Assembly (NCBI RefSeq): GCF_023715565.1
Contig: NZ_JAMBOJ010000047.1
Coordinates: 1-37,841, forward strand
DNA length: 37,841 bases
Direction: 5' to 3'
From: Cytobacillus firmus
GTDB lineage: Bacteria; Bacillota; Bacilli; Bacillales; Cytobacillaceae
The position numbers and the translations under genes were made by a program. Under the pieces are notes generated by a model. That model was given only the letters and a program-made list of their open reading frames with translations, was not told the origin of the DNA and made no database searches. Shown here piece after piece: positions 24,873 to 33,390 of this stretch (the stretch's first letter is position 1; the number at the start of each line of letters is the position of its first letter).

Positions 24873-24934
24873 TTGAACCTGCATGCAATGGACAGATTCA
24901 ATTGATAAAATATTTAGAAAAGTATTGAAAAGTG

Positions 24935-24967
24935 ATTGTAATACAGCTTCTGTTGTATTACAATTTT
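24935..24967 (+). terminator. Terminator of the AlaX-type gene
   Basis: ATTGTAATACA (24935-24945) and TGTATTACAAT (24954-24964) form a perfect 11-bp stem followed by TTT. Confidence 0.8.
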
Positions 24968-25051
24968 GGTACGGGCCATGCATTATAATGAATGTTTATG
25001 ATAGCCTCATAAACGCCTCATATAATATCCGGGTCTGCAGGAGGCAAGTTC

Positions 25052-25369
25052 ATGTACAGACAAAATACCGTCTATATCATTGGAGACAGCAAAACATCAT
25101 TGAACAATCCGATTATGCAAAAATATAATGGCTTCTTTATCGGTCTTGTGATCGACAGGGAAACAGATGAAATTGTAGATGCAGAATGTTCATCTACCAT
25201 AAATTTAACCTCATTATTTATTAAATCGATATTTGTCGGCAAATCCATACTGGAAGCAGACAAAGTATCAGAAGAAATCGAAAGCCGCTACTTCGGCTCC
25301 TCGCAAAAGGCCCTGATGGTTGCCTTTAAAAATGCCCATATAAAATATACACAAATTATGAATAAGTAA
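25052..25369 (+). CDS. DUF3870 family protein
   Basis: 105 aa. The sequence has the DUF3870 pattern: T-V-Y-I-I-G-D-S-K-T-S near the N-terminus, Y-N-G-F-F-I-G-L-V-I-D, then D-A-E-C-S-S-T-I-N-L-T with one invariant-looking cysteine at residue 46, and the I-F-V-G-K-S segment. Family members are small cytoplasmic proteins of unknown function, common in Firmicutes. GCAGGAGG lies before the ATG. Possible -10 boxes TATAAT are at 24984 and 25021, without a convincing -35. Followed by a strong terminator; single-gene unit. Confidence 0.85.
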   Translation: MYRQNTVYIIGDSKTSLNNPIMQKYNGFFIGLVIDRETDEIVDAECSSTINLTSLFIKSIFVGKSILEADKVSEEIESRYFGSSQKALMVAFKNAHIKYTQIMNK

Positions 25370-25396
25370 AGCTGCTTTTTCTGTTTTTCGCAGATG

Positions 25397-25438
25397 AAAT
25401 CCAGCTATCTGAGAACCTCTCCGATAGCTGGATTTTTT
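25397..25438 (+). terminator. Terminator of the DUF3870 gene
   Basis: AAATCCAGCTATC (25397-25409) and GATAGCTGGATTT (25423-25435) form a perfect 13-bp stem ending in a run of six Ts. Confidence 0.93.
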
Positions 25439-25461
25439 GCATTTAGTCTATTAATTACTGA

Positions 25462-25497
25462 GTTGATTGTAGCGAGCATCCTGGAGCGGAAATCAAC
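25462..25497. repeat. 36-bp internally deleted copy of the dispersed element
   Basis: It begins GTTGATTGTAGC and ends GGAGCGGAAATCAAC, the two ends of the larger element at 11298, with the middle missing; GAGCATCCT is kept. The flank after it (ATCGATAG) also resembles the flank of the other copy (ATCGATAA). Located between the DUF3870 terminator and the dpp promoter. Confidence 0.7.
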
Positions 25498-25550
25498 AGG
25501 CAATATCGATAGGCTAATAACAATTTAAAAGGTAAATAAATTGCTGATTT

Positions 25551-25565
25551 AATTTACAGAAAATA
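25551..25565 (+). promoter_or_regulatory. Probable CodY box of the dpp operon
   Basis: AATTTACAGAAAATA matches the CodY consensus AATTTTCWGAAAATT in 13 of 15 positions. CodY is the known nutrient-sensing repressor of dpp in B. subtilis, and here the box overlaps the -35 element. Confidence 0.75.
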
Positions 25566-25582
25566 TCAAAATAATCTACAAT
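25553..25582 (+). promoter_or_regulatory. Predicted SigA promoter of dppA
   Basis: TTTACA (25553-25558), 18-bp spacer, TACAAT (25577-25582), overlapped by the CodY-like box. Confidence 0.6.
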
Positions 25583-25622
25583 ATAGAAAACTATAATAAT
25601 ATAATATTTTGGGGGACTCTGA

Positions 25623-26447
25623 ATGAAGCTTTATCTATCTGTTGATATGGAAGGAATTACGGGTCTGGCTGATCATACACATGTCGGATCATCAAAGCAC
25701 AATTATGAACGCAGCAGGGTGATTATGACTGATGAGGCAAACCATGTGGTGACCGCAGCATTTGAAGAAGGCTGCAGTGAGGTGATTGTCAATGACAGCC
25801 ACTCGAAAATGAACAACCTGCTCATTGAAAGAATGCACCCTGAGACTCAGCTGATTACTGGTGATGTTAAGCCATATTCAATGGTTCAGGGGCTGGATTC
25901 AAGCTTTAGCGGTGCCATGTTTGTTGGATATCATGCACGTGCTTCCATGAGAGGTGTAATGTCCCACTCCATGATTTTTGGTGTAAGACATATGTACATC
26001 AATGATCATGCCATTGGAGAAATGGGCTTCAATGCTTATGTGGCTGGCTATCATGGTGTGCCGGTGCTAATGGTGGCCGGAGATGACCAGGCGGCATTGG
26101 AAGCAGAGAAATTAATCCCGAATGTGACAACTGCTGTTGTAAAAGAGACGATATCCCGTTCTGCTGTGAAATCGCTTACTCCTGCGAAAGCGGGCCAGCT
26201 TTTAAGAGAAAAAGCAGCAGAGGCACTTAGCAAAGGGGAGCTTATCAAGCCGCTTGTGCCGCCGGAAAACCCTGTATTGAAAATTGAATTTGCCAACTAT
26301 GGCCAGGCTGAATGGGCTGCTTTAATGCCTGGTGCAGAGATAGAAGAAAATACAACCATTGTCCGCTATCAGGCTAAAGATATTCTTGAAGCATACCAGG
26401 CTATGCTCGTGATGACTGAGCTGGCCATGAGAACTACATTCTGTTAG
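25623..26447 (+). CDS. dppA: D-aminopeptidase DppA
   Basis: 274-aa zinc D-aminopeptidase of family M55, which cleaves D-Ala-D-Ala and related D-peptides in the cytoplasm. The metal ligands fall at the same positions as in B. subtilis DppA: D8 and E10 (SVDMEG), H60 (NDSHSK), H104 (VGYHAR) and E133 (AIGEMG), with the catalytic H115 (MSHSM). TTGGGGGACTC precedes the ATG. First gene of the dpp-ykf cluster, consistent with scavenging of D-amino-acid peptides from cell walls, and probably repressed by CodY in rich conditions. Confidence 0.97.
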   Translation: MKLYLSVDMEGITGLADHTHVGSSKHNYERSRVIMTDEANHVVTAAFEEGCSEVIVNDSHSKMNNLLIERMHPETQLITGDVKPYSMVQGLDSSFSGAMFVGYHARASMRGVMSHSMIFGVRHMYINDHAIGEMGFNAYVAGYHGVPVLMVAGDDQAALEAEKLIPNVTTAVVKETISRSAVKSLTPAKAGQLLREKAAEALSKGELIKPLVPPENPVLKIEFANYGQAEWAALMPGAEIEENTTIVRYQAKDILEAYQAMLVMTELAMRTTFC

Positions 26448-26460
26448 GAAGTGTTAATGA

Positions 26461-27393
26461 ATGACTGGATACATAATAAAACGCCTCATCGCAATGGTCG
26501 TCACACTTTGGTTCATTATCACTCTGACGTTTTTCTTAATGCACTCCATACCCGGGTCGCCTTTTAATGAAGAAAGAAACACCAGCGAAGCGGTCCAGCG
26601 GAATCTGGAGAGTTTCTATCATTTGGATAAACCGCTGTATGTTCAATATGGAATGTACTTGAAGTCTGTAGTGACATTTGACTTCGGTCCATCTATCAAA
26701 AAATCTTCTCAGACGGTTAATGAAATGCTCGGAAGGGGCTTTCCGGTGTCATTTGAACTGGGAATCATCACATTGACTGTGGCGGTTATCTCTGGGATTG
26801 CCCTAGGAATCATAGCTGCCCTCCGGCACAACGGCTTTATTGATTACTTAGCAATGACCATTGCAGTTCTGGGAATATCGGTGCCAAACTTTGTTCTTGC
26901 CACACTGTTAATTCAGCAGCTTGCTGTTAACCTGGCAATCCTGCCTGTGGCTACCTGGTCAAGTCCGAAGCATATGATTCTGCCGACTCTGGCACTTGCG
27001 ACCGGCCCAATGGCGATCATCGCCCGACTGACACGATCAAGCATGCTGGAAGTGCTGACACAGGATTACATCAAAACAGCAAAAGCCAAAGGCTTGTCTC
27101 CGGTGAAGATTGTTTTTAAACACGCACTGAGAAATGCCCTTCTGCCTGTTGTAACTGTATTAGGGTCGCTTGCTGCAAGCATTTTGACAGGCACCTTTGT
27201 TATTGAAAAAATATTTGCGATTCCCGGAATGGGAAAGTATTTCGTAGAAAGCATCAATACGCGTGATTATCCCGTCATTATGGGAACCACCGTTTTTTAC
27301 AGCTCGATACTGATTATCATGCTGTTTTTAGTGGACATTGCATATGGAGTTCTGGATCCAAGAATTAAGCTTCACAAAAAGGAGGCGAGCTAA
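26461..27393 (+). CDS. dppB: Dipeptide ABC transporter permease DppB
   Basis: 310 aa, binding-protein-dependent transport permease with six membrane segments. N-terminal TM1 (RLIAMVVTLWFIITLTFFLM) precedes a periplasmic-side loop with P-G-S-P-F; the EAA-type loop that contacts the ATPase is TQDYIKTAKAKGLSPVKIVFKHALRNALLPV. Ends overlapping dppC by one base (TAATG). Together with DppC it forms the membrane channel. Gene order dppA-B-C-D-E matches Bacillus. Confidence 0.96.
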   Translation: MTGYIIKRLIAMVVTLWFIITLTFFLMHSIPGSPFNEERNTSEAVQRNLESFYHLDKPLYVQYGMYLKSVVTFDFGPSIKKSSQTVNEMLGRGFPVSFELGIITLTVAVISGIALGIIAALRHNGFIDYLAMTIAVLGISVPNFVLATLLIQQLAVNLAILPVATWSSPKHMILPTLALATGPMAIIARLTRSSMLEVLTQDYIKTAKAKGLSPVKIVFKHALRNALLPVVTVLGSLAASILTGTFVIEKIFAIPGMGKYFVESINTRDYPVIMGTTVFYSSILIIMLFLVDIAYGVLDPRIKLHKKEAS

Positions 27394-28349
27394 TGGAACT
27401 GCGCAAACAGCATGATAACCGCAACCTTGCACCCGATATTCCGGATGATTGGTTTGTGCCGAAGGCCAAAGACGAGAATGAAGCGGAAGCAGTTGTTAGG
27501 CCAAGCCTCTCTTATTGGCAGGATGCGTGGCGCCGGCTTTTGAAAAATAAGCTGGCGATGGCAGGACTATTCTTTCTTATTGCATTAGCCTTTATGGCTA
27601 TATTTGGCCCAATGATTTCTCCGCATAGTGTATCCCAGCAGTCATTGACCAATCAGAACCTTCCGCCATCTTCAAAATACTGGTTCGGAACAGATGAATT
27701 GGGCCGGGATGTTTTTGCAAGAACCTGGTATGGAGCCAGGATCTCCTTATTCGTTGGAATTGTGGCAGCCATGATTGACTTTGCAATCGGAGTTATTTAC
27801 GGCGGTATTGCCGGATATAAAGGCGGCAGAACGGATAATGCCATGATGAGGGTTGTTGAAATTCTTTATGGGCTACCTTATTTGCTGGTTGTTATTTTAA
27901 TCAGCGTTGTAATGGGACCTGGTTTATTCACTATTATATTTGCCCTTTCCGTAACAGGCTGGATTGGAATGGCCAGAATTGTCCGCGGACAGGTTCTGCA
28001 AATCAAGAACTACGAATTTGTATTAGCATCAAAGACGTTCGGAACAAAAACATCGAGGATTATAAGGAAAAACCTGCTGCCGAACACAATGGGCCCTATC
28101 ATTGTACAGATGACTTTAACAGTGCCATCTGCCATCTTTGCAGAGGCGTTCCTTAGCTTTCTTGGCTTAGGCATTCAGCCGCCTTTTGCCAGCTGGGGCT
28201 CCATGGCAAGTGATGGGCTGTCTACGATTCTGTCAGGTCACTGGTGGCGCCTGTTCTTCCCTGCCTTTTTCATCTCCCTGACCATGTTTTCATTTAATGT
28301 GCTTGGAGACGGATTGCAGGATGCCCTCGATCCGAAGTTAAGGAGGTAG
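27393..28349 (+). CDS. dppC: Dipeptide ABC transporter permease DppC
   Basis: 318 aa, second permease. A hydrophilic N-terminal extension (~50 residues) precedes the first membrane segment (LAMAGLFFLIALAFMAIFGPMI), as in OppC/DppC proteins. The conserved FGTDELGRDVFARTWYGARISL follows it, and the EAA loop is YEFVLASKTFGTKTSRIIRKNLLPN. A ribosome site, AAGGAGGCG, lies in the end of dppB. Heterodimerises with DppB. Confidence 0.96.
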   Translation: MELRKQHDNRNLAPDIPDDWFVPKAKDENEAEAVVRPSLSYWQDAWRRLLKNKLAMAGLFFLIALAFMAIFGPMISPHSVSQQSLTNQNLPPSSKYWFGTDELGRDVFARTWYGARISLFVGIVAAMIDFAIGVIYGGIAGYKGGRTDNAMMRVVEILYGLPYLLVVILISVVMGPGLFTIIFALSVTGWIGMARIVRGQVLQIKNYEFVLASKTFGTKTSRIIRKNLLPNTMGPIIVQMTLTVPSAIFAEAFLSFLGLGIQPPFASWGSMASDGLSTILSGHWWRLFFPAFFISLTMFSFNVLGDGLQDALDPKLRR

Positions 28350-28353
28350 CAGC

Positions 28354-29352
28354 ATGGAGAAAGTACTTGAAGTAAAAGACCTGCAAGTCACATTTACTAC
28401 TTATGGCGGGGAAGTCCAGGCTGTAAGGGGTGTATCATTCGATCTCTACAAAGGAGAAACTCTGGCGATTGTCGGTGAATCAGGCTGCGGCAAAAGTGTG
28501 ACCTCCCAGAGCGTCATGCGGCTGATTCCATCTCCTCCCGGGAGAATAGCGGATGGCGCTGTACTCTTTAAAGGCAAGGACCTGACAAAGCTAAAAGAAT
28601 CGGAAATGCGGGATATCCGCGGTGCTGACATTTCGATGATCTTTCAGGATCCTATGACAGCTTTAAACCCTACGATTACCATCGGGGAGCAGATTATAGA
28701 AGGTATTATGCAGCATGAAAGCATTTCAAGGCAGAATGCACGCAAAAAGGCACTGGAAATGCTGAATTTAGTTGGGATTCCAAACCCATCAGAAAGGTTG
28801 AAGCACTATCCGCACCAATTCAGCGGAGGGATGAGGCAGCGGATTGTAATTGCCATGGCCCTTGTCTGTGAGCCGGAAGTGCTGATTGCCGATGAACCAA
28901 CCACAGCACTAGATGTGACGATCCAAGCGCAAATTTTGGATTTGTTTAAAGATATCCAGAAGAAAACGGGGGTATCAATCATTATCATCACCCATGACCT
29001 GGGGGTTGTCGCTCAAGTAGCAGACCGCATCGCTGTCATGTATGCAGGGAAAATCGTGGAGGCAGGAGAACGAAGGGAAATCTTCTATAATCCTCAGCAC
29101 CCCTATACAAAGGGTCTGTTGAATTCCGTTCCCCGCCTTGACCTGGATGGAGCTGATCTTATTCCCATCGGAGGATCGCCGCCGGATCTGTTCGCTCCCC
29201 CGGCAGGGTGCCCATTTGCTGCCCGCTGTGGATATGCAATGGAGGTATGTGACCGTGTTTATCCCTACAAAACACATCTAAGCCGTGATCATCATGTTGA
29301 CTGCTGGCTCCAGGATGAACGGGCACAGAAAATGCTTGCGAGTGTGAAATAG
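28354..29352 (+). CDS. dppD: Dipeptide ABC transporter ATP-binding protein DppD
   Basis: 332-aa ABC ATPase of the oligopeptide/dipeptide family. Walker A GESGCGKS at 41-48; signature FSGGMRQR; Walker [13 protein letters not shown]; the switch His is in THDL. The C-terminal oligo_HPY extension has the Cys cluster [14 protein letters not shown] and a final VDCW, the positions that bind a [4Fe-4S] cluster in some Dpp/Opp ATPases. A strong AAGGAGG site is 4 nt past dppC's stop. It pairs with the second ATPase YkfD encoded downstream. Confidence 0.96.
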   Translation: MEKVLEVKDLQVTFTTYGGEVQAVRGVSFDLYKGETLAIVGESGCGKSVTSQSVMRLIPSPPGRIADGAVLFKGKDLTKLKESEMRDIRGADISMIFQDPMTALNPTITIGEQIIEGIMQHESISRQNARKKALEMLNLVGIPNPSERLKHYPHQFSGGMRQRIVIAMALVCEPEVLIADEPTTALDVTIQAQILDLFKDIQKKTGVSIIIITHDLGVVAQVADRIAVMYAGKIVEAGERREIFYNPQHPYTKGLLNSVPRLDLDGADLIPIGGSPPDLFAPPAGCPFAARCGYAMEVCDRVYPYKTHLSRDHHVDCWLQDERAQKMLASVK

Positions 29353-29399
29353 GTTTTTCCTTTCGCAGTGCCGGACCCGGTACGGTGAAAGTTATGACT

Positions 29400-29428
29400 C
29401 TATCAGCTGCCAGACAGGCATCTGATAG
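29400..29428 (+). other. Stem-loop between dppD and dppE
   Basis: CTATCAG (29400-29406) pairs with CTGATAG (29422-29428), with an inner TGCC/GGCA stem. It sits 34 bp before dppE. Such hairpins upstream of binding-protein genes often stabilise the downstream mRNA so that the binding protein is made in excess. Confidence 0.6.
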
Positions 29429-29461
29429 ATAAAGAAATATATCTTAAGAGGGGGAAAAAGA

Positions 29462-31087
29462 ATGAGAAAGTTTTTATCGCTGCTGCTTGCAGGTGTATTG
29501 CTATTTGTTATGGCAGCCTGTACGGCAAATGAAAATGCCGGAAAAGAAAAAGACAGCAAGGATGATGGAAAGAAAGAAGAAAGTGCTGAAAAAGTCCTTT
29601 ATTTAAACAATGGCCAGGAGCCGACTTCATTTGACCCTCCAATCGGCTTTGACTCTGTTTCATGGACTGCACTGAACAACTTGATGGAAGGCTTGACTCG
29701 TCTTGGAAAAGATCATGAACCAGAAGCAGCAATTGCTGAAAACTGGGATGTTTCAGAAGACGGAAAGACTTATACCTTTCATATCCGTGAAGACGCAAAA
29801 TGGTCTAATGGCGACGCTGTAACTGCAGGTGACTTTGTATTTGCATGGAAACGCCTTTTAAATCCTGATACAGGATCTTCAGCCGCTTTCCTCGGCTACT
29901 TCATTGAAGGCGGAGAAGCTTATAACAATGGGGAAGGATCAGCTGATGATGTAAAAGTAAAAGCAGTTGATGACAAAACCTTTGAAGTTACTCTAGTTAG
30001 TCCGCAGGCTTACTTCTTAAGTGTCATTACCAACCCTGCGTTCTTCCCAATTAACGAAAAAGTTGCAACAGAAAATCCGAAGTGGTTTGCTGAAGCGGAA
30101 TCTTTTGTCGGAAACGGTCCATTCAACCTGACAGAATGGGAGCATGACAGCCACTTTGTAATGGAGAAAAACGATGAGTACTGGGATGCTGATACTGTGA
30201 AATTGGAAAAAATTCATTGGGCCATCATTGATGATACAAATACAGAATATCAAATGTATCAGTCTGGGGAACTGGATGTATCTGATGTACCTTCTGAGCT
30301 GAGTGAGCAGCTGCTGGGAGAAGCAAAAGTTGAAGACCAGGCTGGAGATTATTTCTATCGATTTAATGTAAACATGGAGCCTTTCCAGAATCTAAACATT
30401 CGTAAAGCATTTGCAATGGCAGTGGATCAGCAGCAAATTGTTGATTTCGTTACAAAGAATGGCGAAAAGCCGGCATACGGATTTGTTTCTTATGGTTTTG
30501 GTGACCCTTCAGGAAAAGATTTCCGTGAAGCATCAGGAGATCTTGTGAAAACAAATGTTGAAGAAGCGAAGACATTGCTTGAAAAAGGTATGAAGGAAGA
30601 AGGTTATGATAAGCTTCCGGAAGTTACCTTAACATATAGCACGGATGATACTCACAAGAAAATTGCTGAAGCACTTCAGCAGATGTTTAAAGAAAATCTT
30701 GGCGTGGAAGTAAAGCTTGCCAACATGGAATGGAATGTATTCTCTGAAGAACAAAAAGCGCTTAAATTCCAATTATCACGCAGTTCATTCCTTGCTGATT
30801 ATGCAGATCCTATCAACTTCCTTGAAAACTTCCAGACAGGTCATTCCATGAACCGTACTGGCTGGAGCAACGAGAAGTTCGATCAGCTGATCAAGGATGC
30901 GAAGAATGAAGCAGACGAAGCAAAACGTTTCGAACTAATGTATGAAGCGGAAAAAATCTTATTCGAAGAAATGCCGATTATCCCTATCCATTTCTACAAC
31001 CAGGTATATCTCTATAATGATGCTGTTTCAGGAATCGTCCGCCATCCGGTTGGATACCTGGAGCTTAAATGGGCAGATAAGAAGTAA
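29462..31087 (+). CDS. dppE: Dipeptide-binding lipoprotein DppE
   Basis: 541-aa peptide-binding lipoprotein (SBP_bac_5 family). Signal peptide ends with lipobox MAAC, C20 lipidated, then a Lys/Glu/Asp linker. Mature motifs include EPTSFDPPIGFDSVS at the start and PIIPIHFYNQVYLYN near the C-terminus. It delivers peptides, probably including murein peptides, to DppBC. GAGGGGG lies ahead of the ATG. 109-nt gap after dppD with a stem-loop suggests separate control of its level. Confidence 0.96.
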   Translation: MRKFLSLLLAGVLLFVMAACTANENAGKEKDSKDDGKKEESAEKVLYLNNGQEPTSFDPPIGFDSVSWTALNNLMEGLTRLGKDHEPEAAIAENWDVSEDGKTYTFHIREDAKWSNGDAVTAGDFVFAWKRLLNPDTGSSAAFLGYFIEGGEAYNNGEGSADDVKVKAVDDKTFEVTLVSPQAYFLSVITNPAFFPINEKVATENPKWFAEAESFVGNGPFNLTEWEHDSHFVMEKNDEYWDADTVKLEKIHWAIIDDTNTEYQMYQSGELDVSDVPSELSEQLLGEAKVEDQAGDYFYRFNVNMEPFQNLNIRKAFAMAVDQQQIVDFVTKNGEKPAYGFVSYGFGDPSGKDFREASGDLVKTNVEEAKTLLEKGMKEEGYDKLPEVTLTYSTDDTHKKIAEALQQMFKENLGVEVKLANMEWNVFSEEQKALKFQLSRSSFLADYADPINFLENFQTGHSMNRTGWSNEKFDQLIKDAKNEADEAKRFELMYEAEKILFEEMPIIPIHFYNQVYLYNDAVSGIVRHPVGYLELKWADKK

Positions 31088-31118
31088 TACTTCTTCGGCT
31101 TGATGTGAAAGTGACAGG

Positions 31119-31150
31119 AAAAGGGGTGTTCGTGTGAACATCCCTTTTTT
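31119..31150 (+). terminator. Terminator after dppE
   Basis: AAAAGGGGTGTTC (31119-31131) and GAACATCCCTTTT (31136-31148) pair with one wobble, loop GTGT, followed by more Ts. Confidence 0.85.
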
Positions 31151-31188
31151 AAAGTAAAAGTGTGAAAAGAGTAAGTTTTTGCTCGCGC

Positions 31189-31232
31189 TTTTCGGGATTA
31201 TTTCCCGAAAAATAATATATTTTCCCGAATTT
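31189..31232. promoter_or_regulatory. Inverted and direct TTTCCCGAA repeats upstream of ldcA
   Basis: TTTTCGGGA (31189-31197) and TCCCGAAAA (31203-31211) are exact inverted repeats; a third half site TTTTCCCGAA follows at about 31220-31229. The spacing from the second to the third half site is about 18-19 bp. It looks like a binding region for a dimeric regulator, though no regulator is adjacent. It is 90 bp before ldcA. Confidence 0.5.
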
Positions 31233-31276
31233 TAGCTTAATACCTCGACAATTATTTCATTTCCCAAACAATGCTT

Positions 31277-31305
31277 TTGCTGCAGGAGCATATAATGCTA
31301 TAAAA
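31277..31305 (+). promoter_or_regulatory. Predicted promoter of the ykf part of the cluster
   Basis: TTGCTG (31277-31282), 17 bp, TATAAA (31300-31305). A TATAAT also lies at 31291. The terminator after dppE makes a separate promoter here likely. Confidence 0.45.
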
Positions 31306-31324
31306 CGAAAAAGGATGTGACAGC

Positions 31325-32245
31325 ATGGCAATCAAACCCCAGCGCCTGAAAAAAGGTGATGCAATTGGAATTATAGCACCGGCAAGCCCGCCCAATCAGG
31401 AGAACCTGAAACGATCCCTGTCTTTCTTGGATGAGCTTGGTGTAAAGGTAAAGATGGGTGAACATGTGACAGATCAATATGGTTACTTGGCCGGGAAGGA
31501 TGAAGACCGTCTGGCAGATTTACATAGCATGTTTGCGGATAAGGAAGTCAAAGCCATCATTTGTGCTGGCGGCGGCTATGGAACCGGGAGAATTGCGTCC
31601 CAAATTGACTACAATCTGATTAAAGAAAACCCCAAAATTTTCTGGGGATACAGTGATATAACCTTCCTGCACACCTCCATCCGTCAGCAGACAGGATTGG
31701 TCACCTTCCATGGGCCGATGCTCGCCTCTGATATTGGCAAACAGGATGCGGATCTGCTATCCAAGCAATATTTTAACCAGTTATTTGAGCCGGTCACACT
31801 TGACTATCCAGAAGGAATTTCAGAATTGGAGACGATGGTGGACGGGAGTGCCGCGGGTGTCTTAACGGGCGGAAACCTGTCTTTAATGGCCAGTACGATC
31901 GGAACCCCATATGAAATTGATACAAAAGATAAACTTGTGCTCATTGAAGACATCAACGAAGAACCCCGTGCGGTCGACCGCATGCTAAACCAGCTGCATA
32001 TGGCCGGGAAGCTTTCGGATGCGGCCGGCTTTATCATTGGGGACTTTAATAATTGCGTTCCGGAAAGAGAACTTTCCCTGCAACTGGATGAAGTTCTCGA
32101 CACCTATATCAAAAAGGTGAATAAGCCTGCTGTAAAAGGCTTTCATATCGGCCATTGCTCTCCGCATATTTCTGTGCCTTTAGGTGTAAGGGCAGAATTG
32201 GATGCAGCCGGTAAAAAGCTGACAATTGAAAGCGGAGTTAAGTAA
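31325..32245 (+). CDS. ykfA: LD-carboxypeptidase (YkfA/LdcA type)
   Basis: 306-aa serine peptidase of family S66 that cuts the L,D-bond between the diamino acid and D-Ala in murein tetrapeptides (a cytoplasmic recycling enzyme). The catalytic serine is S110 in GYSDIT; the glutamate is probably in VLIEDINEEP, and the histidine in the C-terminal GHCSPHISVPLG. No signal peptide. GGATGTG lies ahead of ATG. First gene after the dppE terminator and 13 nt before the epimerase gene, in the same order as B. subtilis ykfA-ykfB. Confidence 0.92.
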   Translation: MAIKPQRLKKGDAIGIIAPASPPNQENLKRSLSFLDELGVKVKMGEHVTDQYGYLAGKDEDRLADLHSMFADKEVKAIICAGGGYGTGRIASQIDYNLIKENPKIFWGYSDITFLHTSIRQQTGLVTFHGPMLASDIGKQDADLLSKQYFNQLFEPVTLDYPEGISELETMVDGSAAGVLTGGNLSLMASTIGTPYEIDTKDKLVLIEDINEEPRAVDRMLNQLHMAGKLSDAAGFIIGDFNNCVPERELSLQLDEVLDTYIKKVNKPAVKGFHIGHCSPHISVPLGVRAELDAAGKKLTIESGVK

Positions 32246-32258
32246 AAGGGTGGTATAG

Positions 32259-33365
32259 ATGAAAATAAACACAATCGAAACATTTAGAGCTGCGGTACCA
32301 CTGAAAAAACCATTTAAAACAGCTTTGAGAACAGTTGAGACAGCTGAAACGCTTGTTGTAAAAGTAACATGCGATAACGGGATAGCAGGATGGGGAGAAG
32401 CACCTCCCACGGTGGTGATCACCGGGGACAGCCTGTCAAGCATAGAGTCAGCCATTCATCATGTATTAAAGCCAATTCTGATCAATAAGAGTCTTCTAAA
32501 CTATGAGGAGATCTTCCAGGGGATACAGTCCGCATTAATAGGAAATTCGAGTGCAAAGGCAGCGGTGGATATGGCCCTATACGATTGTCTTGCAAAGCAA
32601 TGCAAACTGCCTCTTTACCAATTTTTAGGCGGACATAAAAATGAGGTGGAAACGGATTATACAGTAAGCGTGAATGGTCCGGAAGAAATGGGAGAAGATG
32701 CGGTTTCCTATGTTCAGGAAGGCTTCGATGTCCTTAAGGTGAAGGTAGGAAAGGATGATATTTTAACAGATATAGAGAGAATACGGGAAATCCGCACCCG
32801 GGTAGGATCGAAAATTAAAATCCGCCTGGATGCCAATCAGGGCTGGAAACCAAAGGATGCTATTTATGCCATCCGGAAAATGGAAGCAATGGACTTGAAC
32901 ATTGAGCTTGTCGAACAGCCGGTAAAGGCTTGGGATATAGAGGGACTTAAACAGGTTACCGACGCGGTGGATACACCGATTATGGCAGATGAGAGTGTTT
33001 TTACACCAAAGCAGGCATTTGACGTCATTAAAACGCGAAGCGCTGACTTGATTAATATTAAGCTGATGAAATCAGGGGGCATTTATCAGGCGCAGATCAT
33101 TAATCAGCTCGCTGAAGTATGCGGAATGGAATGCATGGTAGGCAGCATGATTGAAACCAAAATCGGCATTACGGCGGCAGCCCATTTTGCAGCCAGCAAA
33201 AAGAATATAACCCGCTTTGATTTTGACGCCCCATTGATGATGGCAAAAGAAATTGTGGAAGGCGGAATCCGTTATTCCGGCCGCAAGATCACCCTGCCAT
33301 CTGAGCCTGGACTTGGCATCAGAAATGTAGCATTGGCTGTGAACAAGCAGGAATTGACATCCTGA
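32259..33365 (+). CDS. ykfB: L-Ala-D/L-Glu epimerase
   Basis: 368-aa enolase-superfamily enzyme (muconate lactonising subgroup) that converts L-Ala-D-Glu from murein peptides to L-Ala-L-Glu, making it digestible by ordinary peptidases. Key residues fall at the positions of the B. subtilis enzyme: K162 in KVKVG, metal ligands D191 (LDANQG), E219 (VEQPV) and D244 (MADES), and K268 (NIKLMKSGG). AAAGGGTGG lies before ATG. Second gene of the ykf block. Confidence 0.96.
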   Translation: MKINTIETFRAAVPLKKPFKTALRTVETAETLVVKVTCDNGIAGWGEAPPTVVITGDSLSSIESAIHHVLKPILINKSLLNYEEIFQGIQSALIGNSSAKAAVDMALYDCLAKQCKLPLYQFLGGHKNEVETDYTVSVNGPEEMGEDAVSYVQEGFDVLKVKVGKDDILTDIERIREIRTRVGSKIKIRLDANQGWKPKDAIYAIRKMEAMDLNIELVEQPVKAWDIEGLKQVTDAVDTPIMADESVFTPKQAFDVIKTRSADLINIKLMKSGGIYQAQIINQLAEVCGMECMVGSMIETKIGITAAAHFAASKKNITRFDFDAPLMMAKEIVEGGIRYSGRKITLPSEPGLGIRNVALAVNKQELTS

Positions 33366-33390
33366 CAATTTTAAAGAGGAGGAATCCGGT

